Assembly: GCA_900547455.1 (NCBI GenBank)
Contig: URGV01000002.1
Span: 96,039-160,038, forward strand
Direction of reading: 5' to 3'
DNA length: 64,000 bases
Source: an uncultured Oscillospiraceae bacterium
GTDB lineage: Bacteria; Bacillota; Clostridia; Oscillospirales; Ruminococcaceae
Position 1 is the stretch's first letter. Every line of letters starts with the position of its first letter. Shown here one piece after another: positions 51,384 to 59,802 of the stretch. The position numbers and the translations under genes are program-made. The notes beneath the pieces were generated by a model. It saw nothing but the letters and a program-made list of their open reading frames with translations. It did no database searches and was not told the origin of the DNA.

Positions 51384-51908
51384 CTATTCCAGCAGGCGAA
51401 GAACCGCCCGCGCCGCCTGCTCGGGGGAAAGGTCGGAGACATCCACCTTCCGGGTGGACAGCTCCCGGTACAGCGGCAGCCGCGCAAGGCTGCGCTCCAC
51501 AATATCCGGCTGGCGCAGACCGGCGTCGATGTCCCTCTGCAGCCTCTGGCGCAGCGCCTGCGAGGTGACTGAGAGGGTGACGCAGAAAAGCTGCGCCTGC
51601 GCGTCGTCGAGCGCGGGGCGGATGCGGCGGATAACCTCGTCCAGGATTTCCTGCCGGTCCATCACCCAGCAGAACAGAATGTTCTGATAATCCGGACAGC
51701 GCAGGAAGTTGGAGAGCACAAAGCCGATATTTTGCAGCACCATCTCCCTGGTGCGGTCATTGACGGTGAAAGGATCGCTGTACCAGCACCAGTCACCGTC
51801 CAGAAAGGCGCTATGTGGCAGCAGGTGCATCAGCTCCTTGCAGACGGTGGTCTTGCCAGCGCCCATCGTGCCGTTGATGAGGATGCACCTCCGAACGCTT
51901 TGGGACAT
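51384..51908 (-). CDS. P-loop kinase-like ATPase of unknown substrate
   Basis: A 174-residue single-domain P-loop protein. Walker A is INGTMGAGKTTVCKEL near the N-terminus; ILFCWVMDRQEILDEVIRRI, then a CVTLSVTSQALRQRLQRDIDAG lid-like Arg-rich helix, follow, as in shikimate-kinase or chloramphenicol-phosphotransferase-like small-molecule kinases. ATG at 51906-51908 is 8 nt from AAGGAGG. The longer open frame upstream is rich in Tyr/Cys and comes from repeat sequence. It is a single gene embedded in the repeat region, with an unusual array at 51924-52097 acting as its 5' region. Substrate unknown. Confidence 0.75.
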   Translation of the reverse strand: MSQSVRRCILINGTMGAGKTTVCKELMHLLPHSAFLDGDWCWYSDPFTVNDRTREMVLQNIGFVLSNFLRCPDYQNILFCWVMDRQEILDEVIRRIRPALDDAQAQLFCVTLSVTSQALRQRLQRDIDAGLRQPDIVERSLARLPLYRELSTRKVDVSDLSPEQAARAVLRLLE

Positions 51909-51923
51909 ATCCAGCACCTCCTT

Positions 51924-52097
51924 CGTACAGTCTGTGCAGTTTTGTGCAGCCTCTGTGCACCCAACAAACCGCATGATAAAGCCGTTTGTTGCCCTTCCTG
52001 CACAAAGTACACAGTATTGATTATAAAAGATATTTATATAATAGATATAGAGAGAGGGAGTTAGGAAATGAGTGTGCAGTCTGTGCTGTTTGTGCAC
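51924..52097. repeat. Phased TGTGCAG words flanking an AT-rich core upstream of the kinase gene
   Basis: CGTACAG (51924), TGTGCAG (51933, 51943) and TGTGCAC (51954) recur every 9-11 bp. On the other side TGTGCAG (52073), TGTGCTG (52082) and TGTGCAC (52091) recur every 9 bp. Between lie an AACAAAC/GTTTGTT inverted repeat (51963-51990) and an AT core with minus-strand TATAAT (52020-52025) and TTTATATAAT. The architecture parallels 30200-30359 with a different word. Confidence 0.7.
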
Positions 52098-52104
52098 CTA
52101 GCCT

Positions 52105-52833
52105 TTTTGTATGGGCCTTCGCCCCATGCCCCGGGGGATTTATGCGGGACGGTAGTCCCTGCACCCACCTGCAGGCGCTCCGCCCTGCACCCGGGGGAGT
52201 TTATGCGGAGCTGGTAGCCCCTGCCCTCACCGATGCAGGCGCTCCGCCCTGCACCCGGGTGACTTTCGTTTCACGACGAAAGTCACCAAAGGCGTGTCAG
52301 GGGGCTTGCCCCCTGAACCCCCGTGGGGGGGCATTATCATCCCCCCAGCGGCTTCGCCGCTCCCCCCAGAAAGGGCTGCAACTCCGGGCAGCACCCAGAA
52401 ACTAAATCTAACTGCCGCGCCACGGATTAACAGCTGAAGGTGTGACCCCCGGTGTAGCTTGGGGAGAAAAAAAGACCGATTTACCCACCAACCCAAAGTG
52501 GCAAATCGGTCTGGGTTGGTGGCAGGAGGTAGCCCGGCGCGATGCGTAAGCGAGCGCGAAAAGGGCGGCCCCCCTGCACCAGGGGATTCCAAAGGGCACA
52601 GCCCTTGGCGTATCTTTGCCTACTTTCTCTACGCGAGAAAGTAGGCCGGGGTGCGGGGCGGAGCTCCCGCAGGTGGGTGCTGGGACTACCGTCCCGCATA
52701 AATTCCCCGGGTGTGGGCCGGGTAGGCCCACCCACGGAGGAGTGCAGAGGGGGCTCCGCCCCCTCGCATCGATCAGCAGGGCCGTGGGGCGGAGCGCCCG
52801 CATCTGGGGTCGCATGGCCCTCCCTGCAACAAA
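52105..52833. repeat. Composite modular intergenic repeat, copy 2
   Basis: About 0.73 kb with no credible gene, downstream of the U32 gene. Modules shared with 29655-30731 are the GTGACTTTC hairpin (52259-52286), the GGGGGGCATTATCATC block and CTCCCCCCAGAAAGGG (about 52324-52376), GCTGTTAATCCGTGGC (inverted, about 52421-52436), the AGACCGATTT hairpin (52473-52512), and the TGGCGTATCTTTGCC block with a CCTACTTTCTC hairpin (52606-52711). GC-rich CGGAGCGCCCGCA-type words repeat several times. Module order differs in part from copy 1. Confidence 0.75.
52473..52522. other. Interleaved inverted repeats able to form alternative stems or a pseudoknot
   Basis: Arm A AGACCGATTT (52473-52482) pairs with AAATCGGTCT (52503-52512). 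Arm B CCACCAACCCA (52485-52495) pairs with TGGGTTGGTGG (52512-52522). The order A-B-A'-B' means the two stems are mutually exclusive or form an H-type pseudoknot. Confidence 0.6.
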
Positions 52834-54099
52834 TTAAGCCTCTGCCGCACGTCGAATAATCGCCCCCGCCGGCAGGCGCAGCCCCTTGGCGGGCATGGTC
52901 AGCTTCATCATCGCGTTGTTGGCCGTCTGGCGGGCGTTGCCCTCGGCGTCGGTGATGGCGGTGATGGTGTAGGAAACCGGCTGCTGCTCCGGCGTGCCGC
53001 CCGGGCAGAGAATCTCCACCGTCTCCCCCAGCGAAAATTTGTTGCGCTGGGTGCAGTAGAGGGTGTCGTTCTCGGTCTTGTCCACCACCGCCACCACGTC
53101 CCACTGGCGCACATAGCCGCCGTTTTCGTAGTACTGGCCCTGCTCGGGGCGGCCAAAGTAAAAGCCGGTGGAGTACTGCCGGTGGCTGACCTTGCGGGTC
53201 TCCTCTTCAATCCAGGCCGGCAGCTGGAAGTGCGCCGGGTCCTTTTTGTACAGGTCGACCGCCTGGCGGTAGGCGTTGGTTACCACCGCTACATAGTAGA
53301 AGGACTTGGCCCTGCCCTCAATCTTCAGCGAGGTCACCCCCGCCTCGATCACCTTGTCGATGTACTCGATCATGCACAGGTCCTTGGCGTTGAGGATATA
53401 GCTGCCCTTCTCGTCCTCATAGATGGGAAAATACTGCCCCGGGCGCTTCTCCTCCATCAGGTAGTAGCCCCAGCGGCAGGGCTGGGCGCATTCGCCGCGG
53501 TTGGCGTCGCGGCCAATCATGTAGTTGGACAGCAGGCACCGCCCGGAAAAGGACATGCACATCGCCCCGTGCACAAAGGTCTCGATCTCCAGCTCGGGCG
53601 GGGTCTTGTCGCGGATGCGCCTGATCTCCTCCAGCGGCAGCTCGCGCGCCAGCACCACCCGCTTGGCGCCCATCTTGTACAACTCGGTGGCTGTCAGGTA
53701 GTTGACGATGCCGGTCTGGGTGGAGATGTGGACGTCCACCTCCGGGATCACCCGCTTAGCCTCCATCAGCACGCCGATGTCCGCCACGATGACGGCATCC
53801 ACCCCTGCCGCCTGCGCCGCGCGCAGATAGTCCGGCAGCTGCTCCACCTCGCTGTTGAGCGGCAGGGTGTTGCAGGTCAGATAGACCTTGACGTCCCGGG
53901 CGTGGGCGTATTCCACCGCCTTTTTCATCGTGTCAAAATCAAAATTGGCCGAGGCCGCGCGCATCCCGAAGGCTGTTCCGCCCAGATACACCGCGTCCGC
54001 CCCGTAGTTCACCGCAAAGGTCAGGCGCTCAAAGTCGCCCACCGGCGCCAGCACCTCCGGGTAGTGCGCCTTTGTCCATACTGCGTTGTTGTCCGCCAT
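52834..54099 (-). CDS. U32 peptidase family protein, probable tRNA hydroxylation protein (TrhP/YrrO-like)
   Basis: The 421-residue protein has the U32 signature ETFVHGAMCMSFSGRCLLSNYMIGRDANRGECAQPCRW with its four cysteines, preceded by EVLAPVGDFERLTFAVNYGADAVYLGG. Although called a peptidase, the closest described relatives (E. coli TrhP, B. subtilis TrhP1/P2) take part in prephenate-dependent 5-hydroxylation of tRNA uridine 34. ATG at 54097-54099 is 6 nt from GGAGG. It follows mltG by 96 bp, a conserved pairing in Firmicutes, and is the last gene of the thyX-to-U32 series. Confidence 0.88.
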   Translation of the reverse strand: MADNNAVWTKAHYPEVLAPVGDFERLTFAVNYGADAVYLGGTAFGMRAASANFDFDTMKKAVEYAHARDVKVYLTCNTLPLNSEVEQLPDYLRAAQAAGVDAVIVADIGVLMEAKRVIPEVDVHISTQTGIVNYLTATELYKMGAKRVVLARELPLEEIRRIRDKTPPELEIETFVHGAMCMSFSGRCLLSNYMIGRDANRGECAQPCRWGYYLMEEKRPGQYFPIYEDEKGSYILNAKDLCMIEYIDKVIEAGVTSLKIEGRAKSFYYVAVVTNAYRQAVDLYKKDPAHFQLPAWIEEETRKVSHRQYSTGFYFGRPEQGQYYENGGYVRQWDVVAVVDKTENDTLYCTQRNKFSLGETVEILCPGGTPEQQPVSYTITAITDAEGNARQTANNAMMKLTMPAKGLRLPAGAIIRRAAEA

Positions 54100-54195
54100 A
54101 CTGCTCCTCCATCTCATCTTGTTTTTTTCAGTAAATGCTCCTGGCCCGCCCTCAAACGACGGCAGGCCAGAGAGACTTTTTTCATTCCGTTTGCT

Positions 54196-55512
54196 TTATT
54201 CGCCGGTTTCCTCCACCGCCGCCGACTGCTCCAGCTGTGCGTTGACCTGGTTGGCAGTGCGGATGTTGGCTTCGTGCTCCTCCAGGGTGGTTGCGAAGTA
54301 GTAGTTGCCCGCGTCGTCCGATACAAAGTAGTAGTAATCGGTTTCCGCCGGGTCGATGGCCGCTTCGATGGCGTCCATACCGGGGTTACAGATCGGGCCT
54401 ACCGGCAGGCCGACCACCTTGGTGGTGTCGTAGGCGTCGTACATCTCCTGGTTGTCCTCGGTCATAAACGGCCGGATATCGTCCTGGATATAGTTGGTGG
54501 TCGCGTCCGACTGCAGGTAAGGGTAGGTTGAGCTGTTGTTGAGACGATTGTGGAATACGGAGGATACCATCCTCATGTTTTCCAGGTCGGTTGCCTCGCG
54601 CTGGATGATCGACGCCAGGGTAATCAGGTTGTCCAGCTCACCCAGTCCATTGGAGAGGTTGCGGATGCGCTGCATTACCTCGCTGTCAACCTTGGTGTCA
54701 AAGTTGTCGAAGAACCGGCGCACAACCTCCTCGGCGTTCATATTGGTGTAGAACTCGTAGGTATCCGGGAAGATGTAGCCCTCATACTTGCGGAAGCGCA
54801 GGTCCTCATCCGGCACCAGTCCCGCAAAGTTGTAGTCGCTGTAATCGCCGTTTTCCAGCGCGTCATAGAAGTCCTCCGCGGTGCAGACATTGTTCTCCTC
54901 CAGCAGTTCGCCGATCTGCTGCTGGGTCATACCCTCGCGGAAGGTGACGGTGACGATGTCCGACTCCTCGCTGTCATAGGCCAGGTGGTTCATGATCTGG
55001 TCGTAGCCCCACTTGTTGTTGAGCACAAAGGTCTTGGCCTGGAAGGTGCCCTCCATGTCCTTGAGCCGGGCGTACAGCTCAAAGACCAGCTTGCTGGAGA
55101 TGACGCCGTTTTGTTCCAACACATCCGCTGTGCGGCTTAAGGAGGCTGCATCCTCCTCGGTCAAGGTCACCTCAATCTGCTGATCGGTCTGTCCCAGTCC
55201 CAGCAGGTCGCTGGCGGTCACCAGCGCAAAGTAAGCCAGAAAGACAGCCACGCCGACAAAGACGCAGATCAGCACAAAGCTCTGCGCAAAGCGGCTGAGC
55301 TTGGACTGGCGGCGTCTTTTGCGCGGCGGCGCCGGGTCAAAATCGTCCTTCTCGTCGAAGGAATCGTCCGCCAGCTTCATGTCCTCGTCGTCCTCCGGCG
55401 AAAACCACTGGGTCTGCTCCTGCTGACGGCGGGATTGATTTCTCTGGCTGTTCTGCTGGTTCTGATCAAAATAGTTGAGATATTTCTCCTGACGGTCCTT
55501 TTCGTTCCTCAT
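54196..55512 (-). CDS. mltG: Endolytic murein transglycosylase MltG
   Basis: The 438-residue membrane-anchored enzyme cuts nascent peptidoglycan strands. A charged, Gln/Asn-rich cytoplasmic N-terminus (about 1-85) precedes a transmembrane helix (FAQSFVLICVFVGVAVFLAYFALV), then the YceG domain with LITLASIIQREATDLENMRMVSSVFHNRL (catalytic Glu) and GLPVGPICNPGMDAIEAAIDP. ATG at 55510-55512 is 7 nt from AAAGGAG; the frame upstream overlaps fthC only in part. It lies 20 bp after fthC. Confidence 0.94.
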   Translation of the reverse strand: MRNEKDRQEKYLNYFDQNQQNSQRNQSRRQQEQTQWFSPEDDEDMKLADDSFDEKDDFDPAPPRKRRRQSKLSRFAQSFVLICVFVGVAVFLAYFALVTASDLLGLGQTDQQIEVTLTEEDAASLSRTADVLEQNGVISSKLVFELYARLKDMEGTFQAKTFVLNNKWGYDQIMNHLAYDSEESDIVTVTFREGMTQQQIGELLEENNVCTAEDFYDALENGDYSDYNFAGLVPDEDLRFRKYEGYIFPDTYEFYTNMNAEEVVRRFFDNFDTKVDSEVMQRIRNLSNGLGELDNLITLASIIQREATDLENMRMVSSVFHNRLNNSSTYPYLQSDATTNYIQDDIRPFMTEDNQEMYDAYDTTKVVGLPVGPICNPGMDAIEAAIDPAETDYYYFVSDDAGNYYFATTLEEHEANIRTANQVNAQLEQSAAVEETGE

Positions 55513-55532
55513 GTTCCGTCTCCTTTCGTCCC

Positions 55533-56153
55533 CTATTTGGAAGTCCTTCTGTGCCTGGAGCCGCTTTTTTGCTGGGTGCACCGGCGGATATACCGGTCGG
55601 TCACCAGCAGGTCCACCGGCACGTCATAGCGCCCGCTGATCAGCCGCGGGCGGACACAGTCGCTGAAGTTGACCCCGATCTTTGCCCCCGAAAAGCTGGA
55701 AAGATAGCGGTCATAGTAGCCTCCGCCATAGCCCACGCGGTAGCCCCGAAAGTCGTTGCAGAAGGCCGGGACAATGCAGATGGCGTCGCGCGTGTCGTGC
55801 AGGATGGGCAGGTTCTCGTTTGGCTCGAGAATTCCAAAAGCCCCCTCCTGCAGGTCGTCCATGCTGCGGATGAGGTGCATGTTCATCAGGCGGGTGTTCT
55901 CCACACAGCGCGGAGCCGCCACCCGCTTGCCGTCCTTCCAGGCCCGTTTGATCAGCCGGCGGGTATCCACCTCCAGCTCCTTGGAAACATACAGCACCAC
56001 CGTCTTTGCCCGACGGTACTGTTGGGTCGCGACCAGGCGTCTGAAAATCTGGTCGTTTTTTTCCCGGATCACGTCCGGCGGCATCTCCCGACGGATCTTG
56101 CGCATCTGGGCGCGGATCTCCTTTTTGTATTCTCGCAGGTCTATCTTTGACAT
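55533..56153 (-). CDS. 5-formyltetrahydrofolate cyclo-ligase
   Basis: The 206-residue ATP-dependent enzyme converts 5-formyl-THF to 5,10-methenyl-THF. DLREYKKEIRAQMRKIRREM at the N-terminus, CIVPAFCNDFRGYRVGYGGGYYDRYL and the DVPVDLLVTDRYI C-terminal part are characteristic. It overlaps the DJ-1 gene by 13 bp. Folate one-carbon recycling fits with thyX, which uses methylene-THF, five genes upstream in the same direction. Confidence 0.94.
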   Translation of the reverse strand: MSKIDLREYKKEIRAQMRKIRREMPPDVIREKNDQIFRRLVATQQYRRAKTVVLYVSKELEVDTRRLIKRAWKDGKRVAAPRCVENTRLMNMHLIRSMDDLQEGAFGILEPNENLPILHDTRDAICIVPAFCNDFRGYRVGYGGGYYDRYLSSFSGAKIGVNFSDCVRPRLISGRYDVPVDLLVTDRYIRRCTQQKSGSRHRRTSK

Positions 56154-56689
56154 TGAATACCTTCCTTTATCCGCTGCGCCGCCTCGGGGCCTTTCAGGCA
56201 GGAAATCAGCTCAAGGCCAAATTCCAGGCAGATGCCCGCGCCCTTTGCGGTGATGTACTGGCCGTCCCGGACAACGCCCTGATCCTGGCAGATGAGGGCG
56301 CCCTTTGGCTCAAAGCCGGGGAAGGAAACCGCCCTGCGGCCGTCCAGCAGCCCGCGGTTGCCCAGCACCGACGGCGCTGCGCAGATTGCGCCGACAAAAA
56401 TTCCCTTCTCGCTGGCGTAGCGCAGCCAGCGGTCCACCTCCGGGGAGGCGTCCAGGTGGGTGGTGCCCGGAAGGCCGCCCGGCAGCACCAGCATCTCCAT
56501 CTCCTGCTCGGATACTTCCTTTGCGGTGACGTCGCACTGAACGGTGATGCCGTGCGAACCGGTGATCCACCGGCTGCCGTCCTCGCTTACCGCTGCGGTC
56601 TGCACCGCGATGCCGGCCCGGCGCAGCAGATCGACCGGCGCCAGCGCCTCCATCTCCTCAAATCCATTTGCCAGAAATACCGTTACCAT
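56141..56689 (-). CDS. DJ-1/PfpI family protein
   Basis: The 182-residue protein has the DJ-1 fold: MVTVFLANGFEEMEALAPVDLLRRAGI, LVLPGGLPGTTHL and the nucleophile elbow VGAICAAPSVLG with the reactive cysteine. Relatives are glyoxalase III/deglycase-type or chaperone-like stress proteins; the exact activity is unsettled. ATG at 56687-56689 is 9 nt from AAAGGAG. It overlaps fthC by 13 bp. Confidence 0.92.
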   Translation of the reverse strand: MVTVFLANGFEEMEALAPVDLLRRAGIAVQTAAVSEDGSRWITGSHGITVQCDVTAKEVSEQEMEMLVLPGGLPGTTHLDASPEVDRWLRYASEKGIFVGAICAAPSVLGNRGLLDGRRAVSFPGFEPKGALICQDQGVVRDGQYITAKGAGICLEFGLELISCLKGPEAAQRIKEGIQCQR

Positions 56690-56732
56690 ATGTCTCAGCT
56701 CCTTTTGTCCTGATCGCATGATGTCGTTTGCG

Positions 56733-57626
56733 TCAATCTAAAATAAACGGCAGATAGGCCTGTCCTGTTTTTTCCGGACGGTTGTCCTGCGGCAGATACC
56801 AGCGGACCATCCCGGCCGGAACCGGCCCTTGCCCCCATTTGTCAAAATTATCCTCTGCGGGCAGCCGCACCGAAAGCGCCGCCTGCGGGAAAAGCCCCCG
56901 CAGCGCCTGCACAAGTTCCTCCTGCGGCTGTCCCGGCTCCGCCAGCAGTTCCTTGACAATCACCTCGTCCGGCGTGTAGCGGTAGAGGTTGCATAAGGCC
57001 CGCTGCCGGCCGCTTTTGCACAGGGCATACAAATCGCCGCGGTACAGCCTGCTCTCCCCCTTCACAAACAAAAGGGCGTCCCGCGGCCAGAGAACCGCCT
57101 CTTGCGGCAGAAGGCGCAGCTGCTCGCGGTGGTACTGCCCGGCTGAAAGAGGCTGCAGCTCCCAGCCTGTCCCCTTTTGCATCAGCGGCGGGAAGGAGAG
57201 AATGCTGCGGGAGAACCAGACCTCATACCCGCGCTTTTCATAAAAGCGGTACAGGCTCGGCTCGGCGGGGTACAGGACCGCTGCCTCGATCCCCTGCTCC
57301 TGCAGGTATTTGTCGGCAAACTGCAAAAGCTGGGTGGCAATCTGCCGGCCCTGCGCCTGCGGCAGGGTGCCCACCGCCAAGAGGTAGCTTGCCCGGTAAA
57401 GGCGCCATTCGCCCTGGCAGAGCGCCCGGAGGGTGCAGGGCAACAGGGTGAGCATCCCCAGAATCTGCCCGTCCTCCTCCAAAACCAGCGTCTGGTCGGG
57501 GCGGTAGCGGGCGGAAAAGTAAAGGCGAAGATATTCCTCCTCCGCGTCAAAGCAGGCCCGCCAGATGGCTTTGAGCTGTTCGACAGCGTCAGGCTGGCGC
57601 TGCGAAACAAAACCGATCGACTGCAT
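56733..57626 (-). CDS. GNAT N-acetyltransferase, Eis-like N-terminal domain
   Basis: A 297-residue protein with a GNAT fold in its first ~150 residues: QLKAIWRACFDAEEEYLRLYFSARY, the acetyl-CoA segment LAVGTLPQAQGRQIATQLLQFADKYLQEQG and YRFYEKRGYEVWF. The C-terminal half (150-297) resembles the second domain of Eis-type or SCP2-containing acetyltransferases but is divergent. Substrate unknown. It lies 12 bp after a DUF2156 gene in the same direction. Confidence 0.85.
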   Translation of the reverse strand: MQSIGFVSQRQPDAVEQLKAIWRACFDAEEEYLRLYFSARYRPDQTLVLEEDGQILGMLTLLPCTLRALCQGEWRLYRASYLLAVGTLPQAQGRQIATQLLQFADKYLQEQGIEAAVLYPAEPSLYRFYEKRGYEVWFSRSILSFPPLMQKGTGWELQPLSAGQYHREQLRLLPQEAVLWPRDALLFVKGESRLYRGDLYALCKSGRQRALCNLYRYTPDEVIVKELLAEPGQPQEELVQALRGLFPQAALSVRLPAEDNFDKWGQGPVPAGMVRWYLPQDNRPEKTGQAYLPFILD

Positions 57627-57638
57627 CGCTCTCTCCCC

Positions 57639-58535
57639 TTACAAAAGTTCCTGTGCCAGGCACACCTCGTACTTTTTCACCAGCTCAACCGGATAGTAGG
57701 AGAGCTTGGCTTTGCGCAGACCCTCTTTTCCGGTGTCGTCCTCGCGATTGATATAGGCAAAACCCTCGCAGCAATGCTGCGCAAACTGCTGGTTAATCAT
57801 CTGATAGGCCCCGCGGTAGCCGTCCAGCGCCTTTTCATAATGGACCACAAAGGTATCGCTGTTGAGCGGCCGGCCCATCGTGTAGGCGATCACCCTGCCG
57901 TCCGCGCGGATCAGGCCGCCGGTCAATCCTTCCTCAAAGAAGTGGTCGAACGCGCAGCGGATCGCCGCCTTTTCCCGCAGCAGGCTGCCGTTTAAAAAGG
58001 CCTCGTTTTCCTGTTCCCACTGTTCGTTCATCTTCCAGCACTCGTCGATGTTTTGCTGGCTGATCGTTTCAAAGGTCCAATCCGGCCAGCTTTTTTTAAA
58101 GGCATTGATGTGGTTGCGCTTGCCGCTGAGGTTTCTTCCCTTTAAGGTTGCCAGCGACTCCTGGGTGTAGAGGTAGTCAAAGTAGTCCCTCTCCTCCTGA
58201 TAGACAAACCGGCCGGGGAACAGCGTCTCCAGCTGGGCCTTCATCGGCTCCAGAACCAGCGAAAGATTTAGCGGCGCCTGTTTTTGCTGCGCGTCCTCTA
58301 CAATCTGTTCGATCACCGGCGCGACGTCCCCGCGTCCAAACGGGTACAGGTAGGAAAGCTCCTTAAAATTGTTGCGGATAACGCCGAAATCCTCCACCCG
58401 GGCCACCTCGGTCTGATGAACCTGGCTCCAGTTGAAGATCGAGCTGAAGCTGTACTCGCAGCTGTTGTAATCGGAATAGCGCAGCAACTGTTCGATCCAT
58501 TCGCGATCCTGCAGCGTAACTCTGTGAAAATCCAA
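57639..58535 (-). CDS. DUF2156 (phosphatidylglycerol lysyltransferase C-terminal-like) protein
   Basis: This 298-residue soluble protein is a tandem GNAT-like fold of the DUF2156/LPG_synthase_C family. Hallmarks are WIEQLLRYSDYNSCEYSFSSIFNW at the N-terminus, LKGRNLSGKRNHINAFKKSWPDW and AYQMINQQFAQHCCEGFAYINREDDTGKEGLRKAKLSYYPVELVKKY at the end. In MprF the same domain transfers aminoacyl groups from tRNA to lipid; free-standing forms lack the flippase, as here, and are poorly characterised. No membrane segment. Confidence 0.85.
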   Translation of the reverse strand: MDFHRVTLQDREWIEQLLRYSDYNSCEYSFSSIFNWSQVHQTEVARVEDFGVIRNNFKELSYLYPFGRGDVAPVIEQIVEDAQQKQAPLNLSLVLEPMKAQLETLFPGRFVYQEERDYFDYLYTQESLATLKGRNLSGKRNHINAFKKSWPDWTFETISQQNIDECWKMNEQWEQENEAFLNGSLLREKAAIRCAFDHFFEEGLTGGLIRADGRVIAYTMGRPLNSDTFVVHYEKALDGYRGAYQMINQQFAQHCCEGFAYINREDDTGKEGLRKAKLSYYPVELVKKYEVCLAQELL

Positions 58536-58581
58536 ACAAACAATCCTTTCTTCTCTTGTTTTTAGCGGACAGATGGGAAAT

Positions 58582-59082
58582 CTACAAAGAGGAATTGTTT
58601 CCCGTTGACGGGCGAACCATCAGCTCAAACGGCTGGCCGGAGCGCAGGTGGGTGACCTGTGCCTGGCGGACAAAGCCAAGCTTTTGATACAGGTGAATCG
58701 CCCGTTGATTAAAGGAGGCCACCACCAGCCGCAGCTGCTTAGGAGGGAAGGTCTCGGCGGCAAACGCAAGGCCCGCCTGCATGAAGGCGGTTCCCTCCCC
58801 TTTGCCGCAGCGCCGGGGCTCCATCCCAAGGCCAAAGTCCAGGCAGTCCTGCTGATACAGCGCCTGCTGCTCCTGGCTTAACGGGATGCGGGCCGACTGC
58901 CCAAAGCAGAAATAGCCCATCAGCGTCCCCGCCCCATCCAGGCAGGCGTAGTAGCTGCCATCCAGCAACTCCGCCAGCAGCTCCTCGCTTGGCTGTAAAC
59001 TGTAAATCGCATATGCGCCCGGATACTGCCAGCAGGCAATCTCCCGGGCGTACGCTTCACTCATCGGTACCACGTGATACAT
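58582..59082 (-). CDS. GNAT family N-acetyltransferase
   Basis: A 166-residue acetyltransferase: LMGYFCFGQSARIP, the acetyl-CoA loop GMEPRRCGKGEGTAFMQAGLAFA and the C-terminal ASFNQRAIHLYQKLGFVRQAQVTHL. Resembles RimI-like or small-molecule GNATs. GGAGG precedes the ATG. It follows tmk by 15 bp. Substrate unknown. Confidence 0.88.
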   Translation of the reverse strand: MYHVVPMSEAYAREIACWQYPGAYAIYSLQPSEELLAELLDGSYYACLDGAGTLMGYFCFGQSARIPLSQEQQALYQQDCLDFGLGMEPRRCGKGEGTAFMQAGLAFAAETFPPKQLRLVVASFNQRAIHLYQKLGFVRQAQVTHLRSGQPFELMVRPSTGNNSSL

Positions 59083-59097
59083 ACCATTTCCCTCCTG

Positions 59098-59766
59098 CTA
59101 TTCGTTTAAAAGCGGCGACACCCGCTCCCAGATCATCTGGGCAATCTGCTGGATGGGCAGCGGCTTTTCGCCGTCGCAGCAGGAAAGCACCTGCCAGCCG
59201 CTGCGCTCTGCCGCGTACAGCGCCGCCTCCCGGCAGGAGAGCAGGTACTGAAAATCGGCCTCGTGCAGGTCCTTCTTGCTCTCGTCGCCGTGGTAGCGCG
59301 CCTCCAGCAGCTTCTTTGCTGTTTGGGGCTGCATGTCCAGATAGAGCACCAGGTCGGGACGGGGCAGGCCCATCTTCTCATATTCCAAATCCTCCAGCCA
59401 GCTCAAAAAGCTGTCCCACTCCTCTTTGGGCAGCTTGGTGGCCTGGTGGTACATGTTGGCTGTGGTGTAGCGGTCGAGCAAAAAGGTGCAGCCCGCCTCA
59501 TAGTCGGCGTGCATGTGGCGCCGCCAGGTGGCGTAGCGGTCCACGCTGTAGAGCACCGACGCCGCATAGGCGTTGATCTCGTGCAGGCCTCCCAGCTCGC
59601 CGCGCAGGTAGGCCTTGACCAGCGCGGAGGAATCCTCCGCGTAGTTTGGAAATTTTATCTGCCGCACCGCCTTGCCCAGCTGCTTTGCCCGGTTGGCCAG
59701 CTGCTCGATCTGGGTGCTCTTTCCGCTGCCGTCCAGGCCCTCGATGATGATCAGTTTCCCCTTCAT
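59098..59766 (-). CDS. tmk: Thymidylate kinase
   Basis: Phosphorylates dTMP to dTDP. The 222-residue product has the P-loop IIEGLDGSGKSTQ, FPNYAEDSSALVKAYLRGEL, the DR-type motif FLLDRYTTANMYHQATKL and VLYLDMQP. It is somewhat divergent, of the clostridial type that accepts dTMP and is sometimes annotated dTMP kinase-like. Lying 36 bp after thyX, it completes de novo dTMP to dTDP. Confidence 0.88.
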   Translation of the reverse strand: MKGKLIIIEGLDGSGKSTQIEQLANRAKQLGKAVRQIKFPNYAEDSSALVKAYLRGELGGLHEINAYAASVLYSVDRYATWRRHMHADYEAGCTFLLDRYTTANMYHQATKLPKEEWDSFLSWLEDLEYEKMGLPRPDLVLYLDMQPQTAKKLLEARYHGDESKKDLHEADFQYLLSCREAALYAAERSGWQVLSCCDGEKPLPIQQIAQMIWERVSPLLNE

Positions 59767-59802
59767 CTCAGGGTCATTCCTCTCTTCTTCATTTTTGACA
59801 GT

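Noticed and set aside
52408..52815. Minus-strand frames of 120-207 codons between the kinase and U32 genes
   Set aside because: They are translations of GC-rich repeat modules, not conserved in frame between the two repeat copies.
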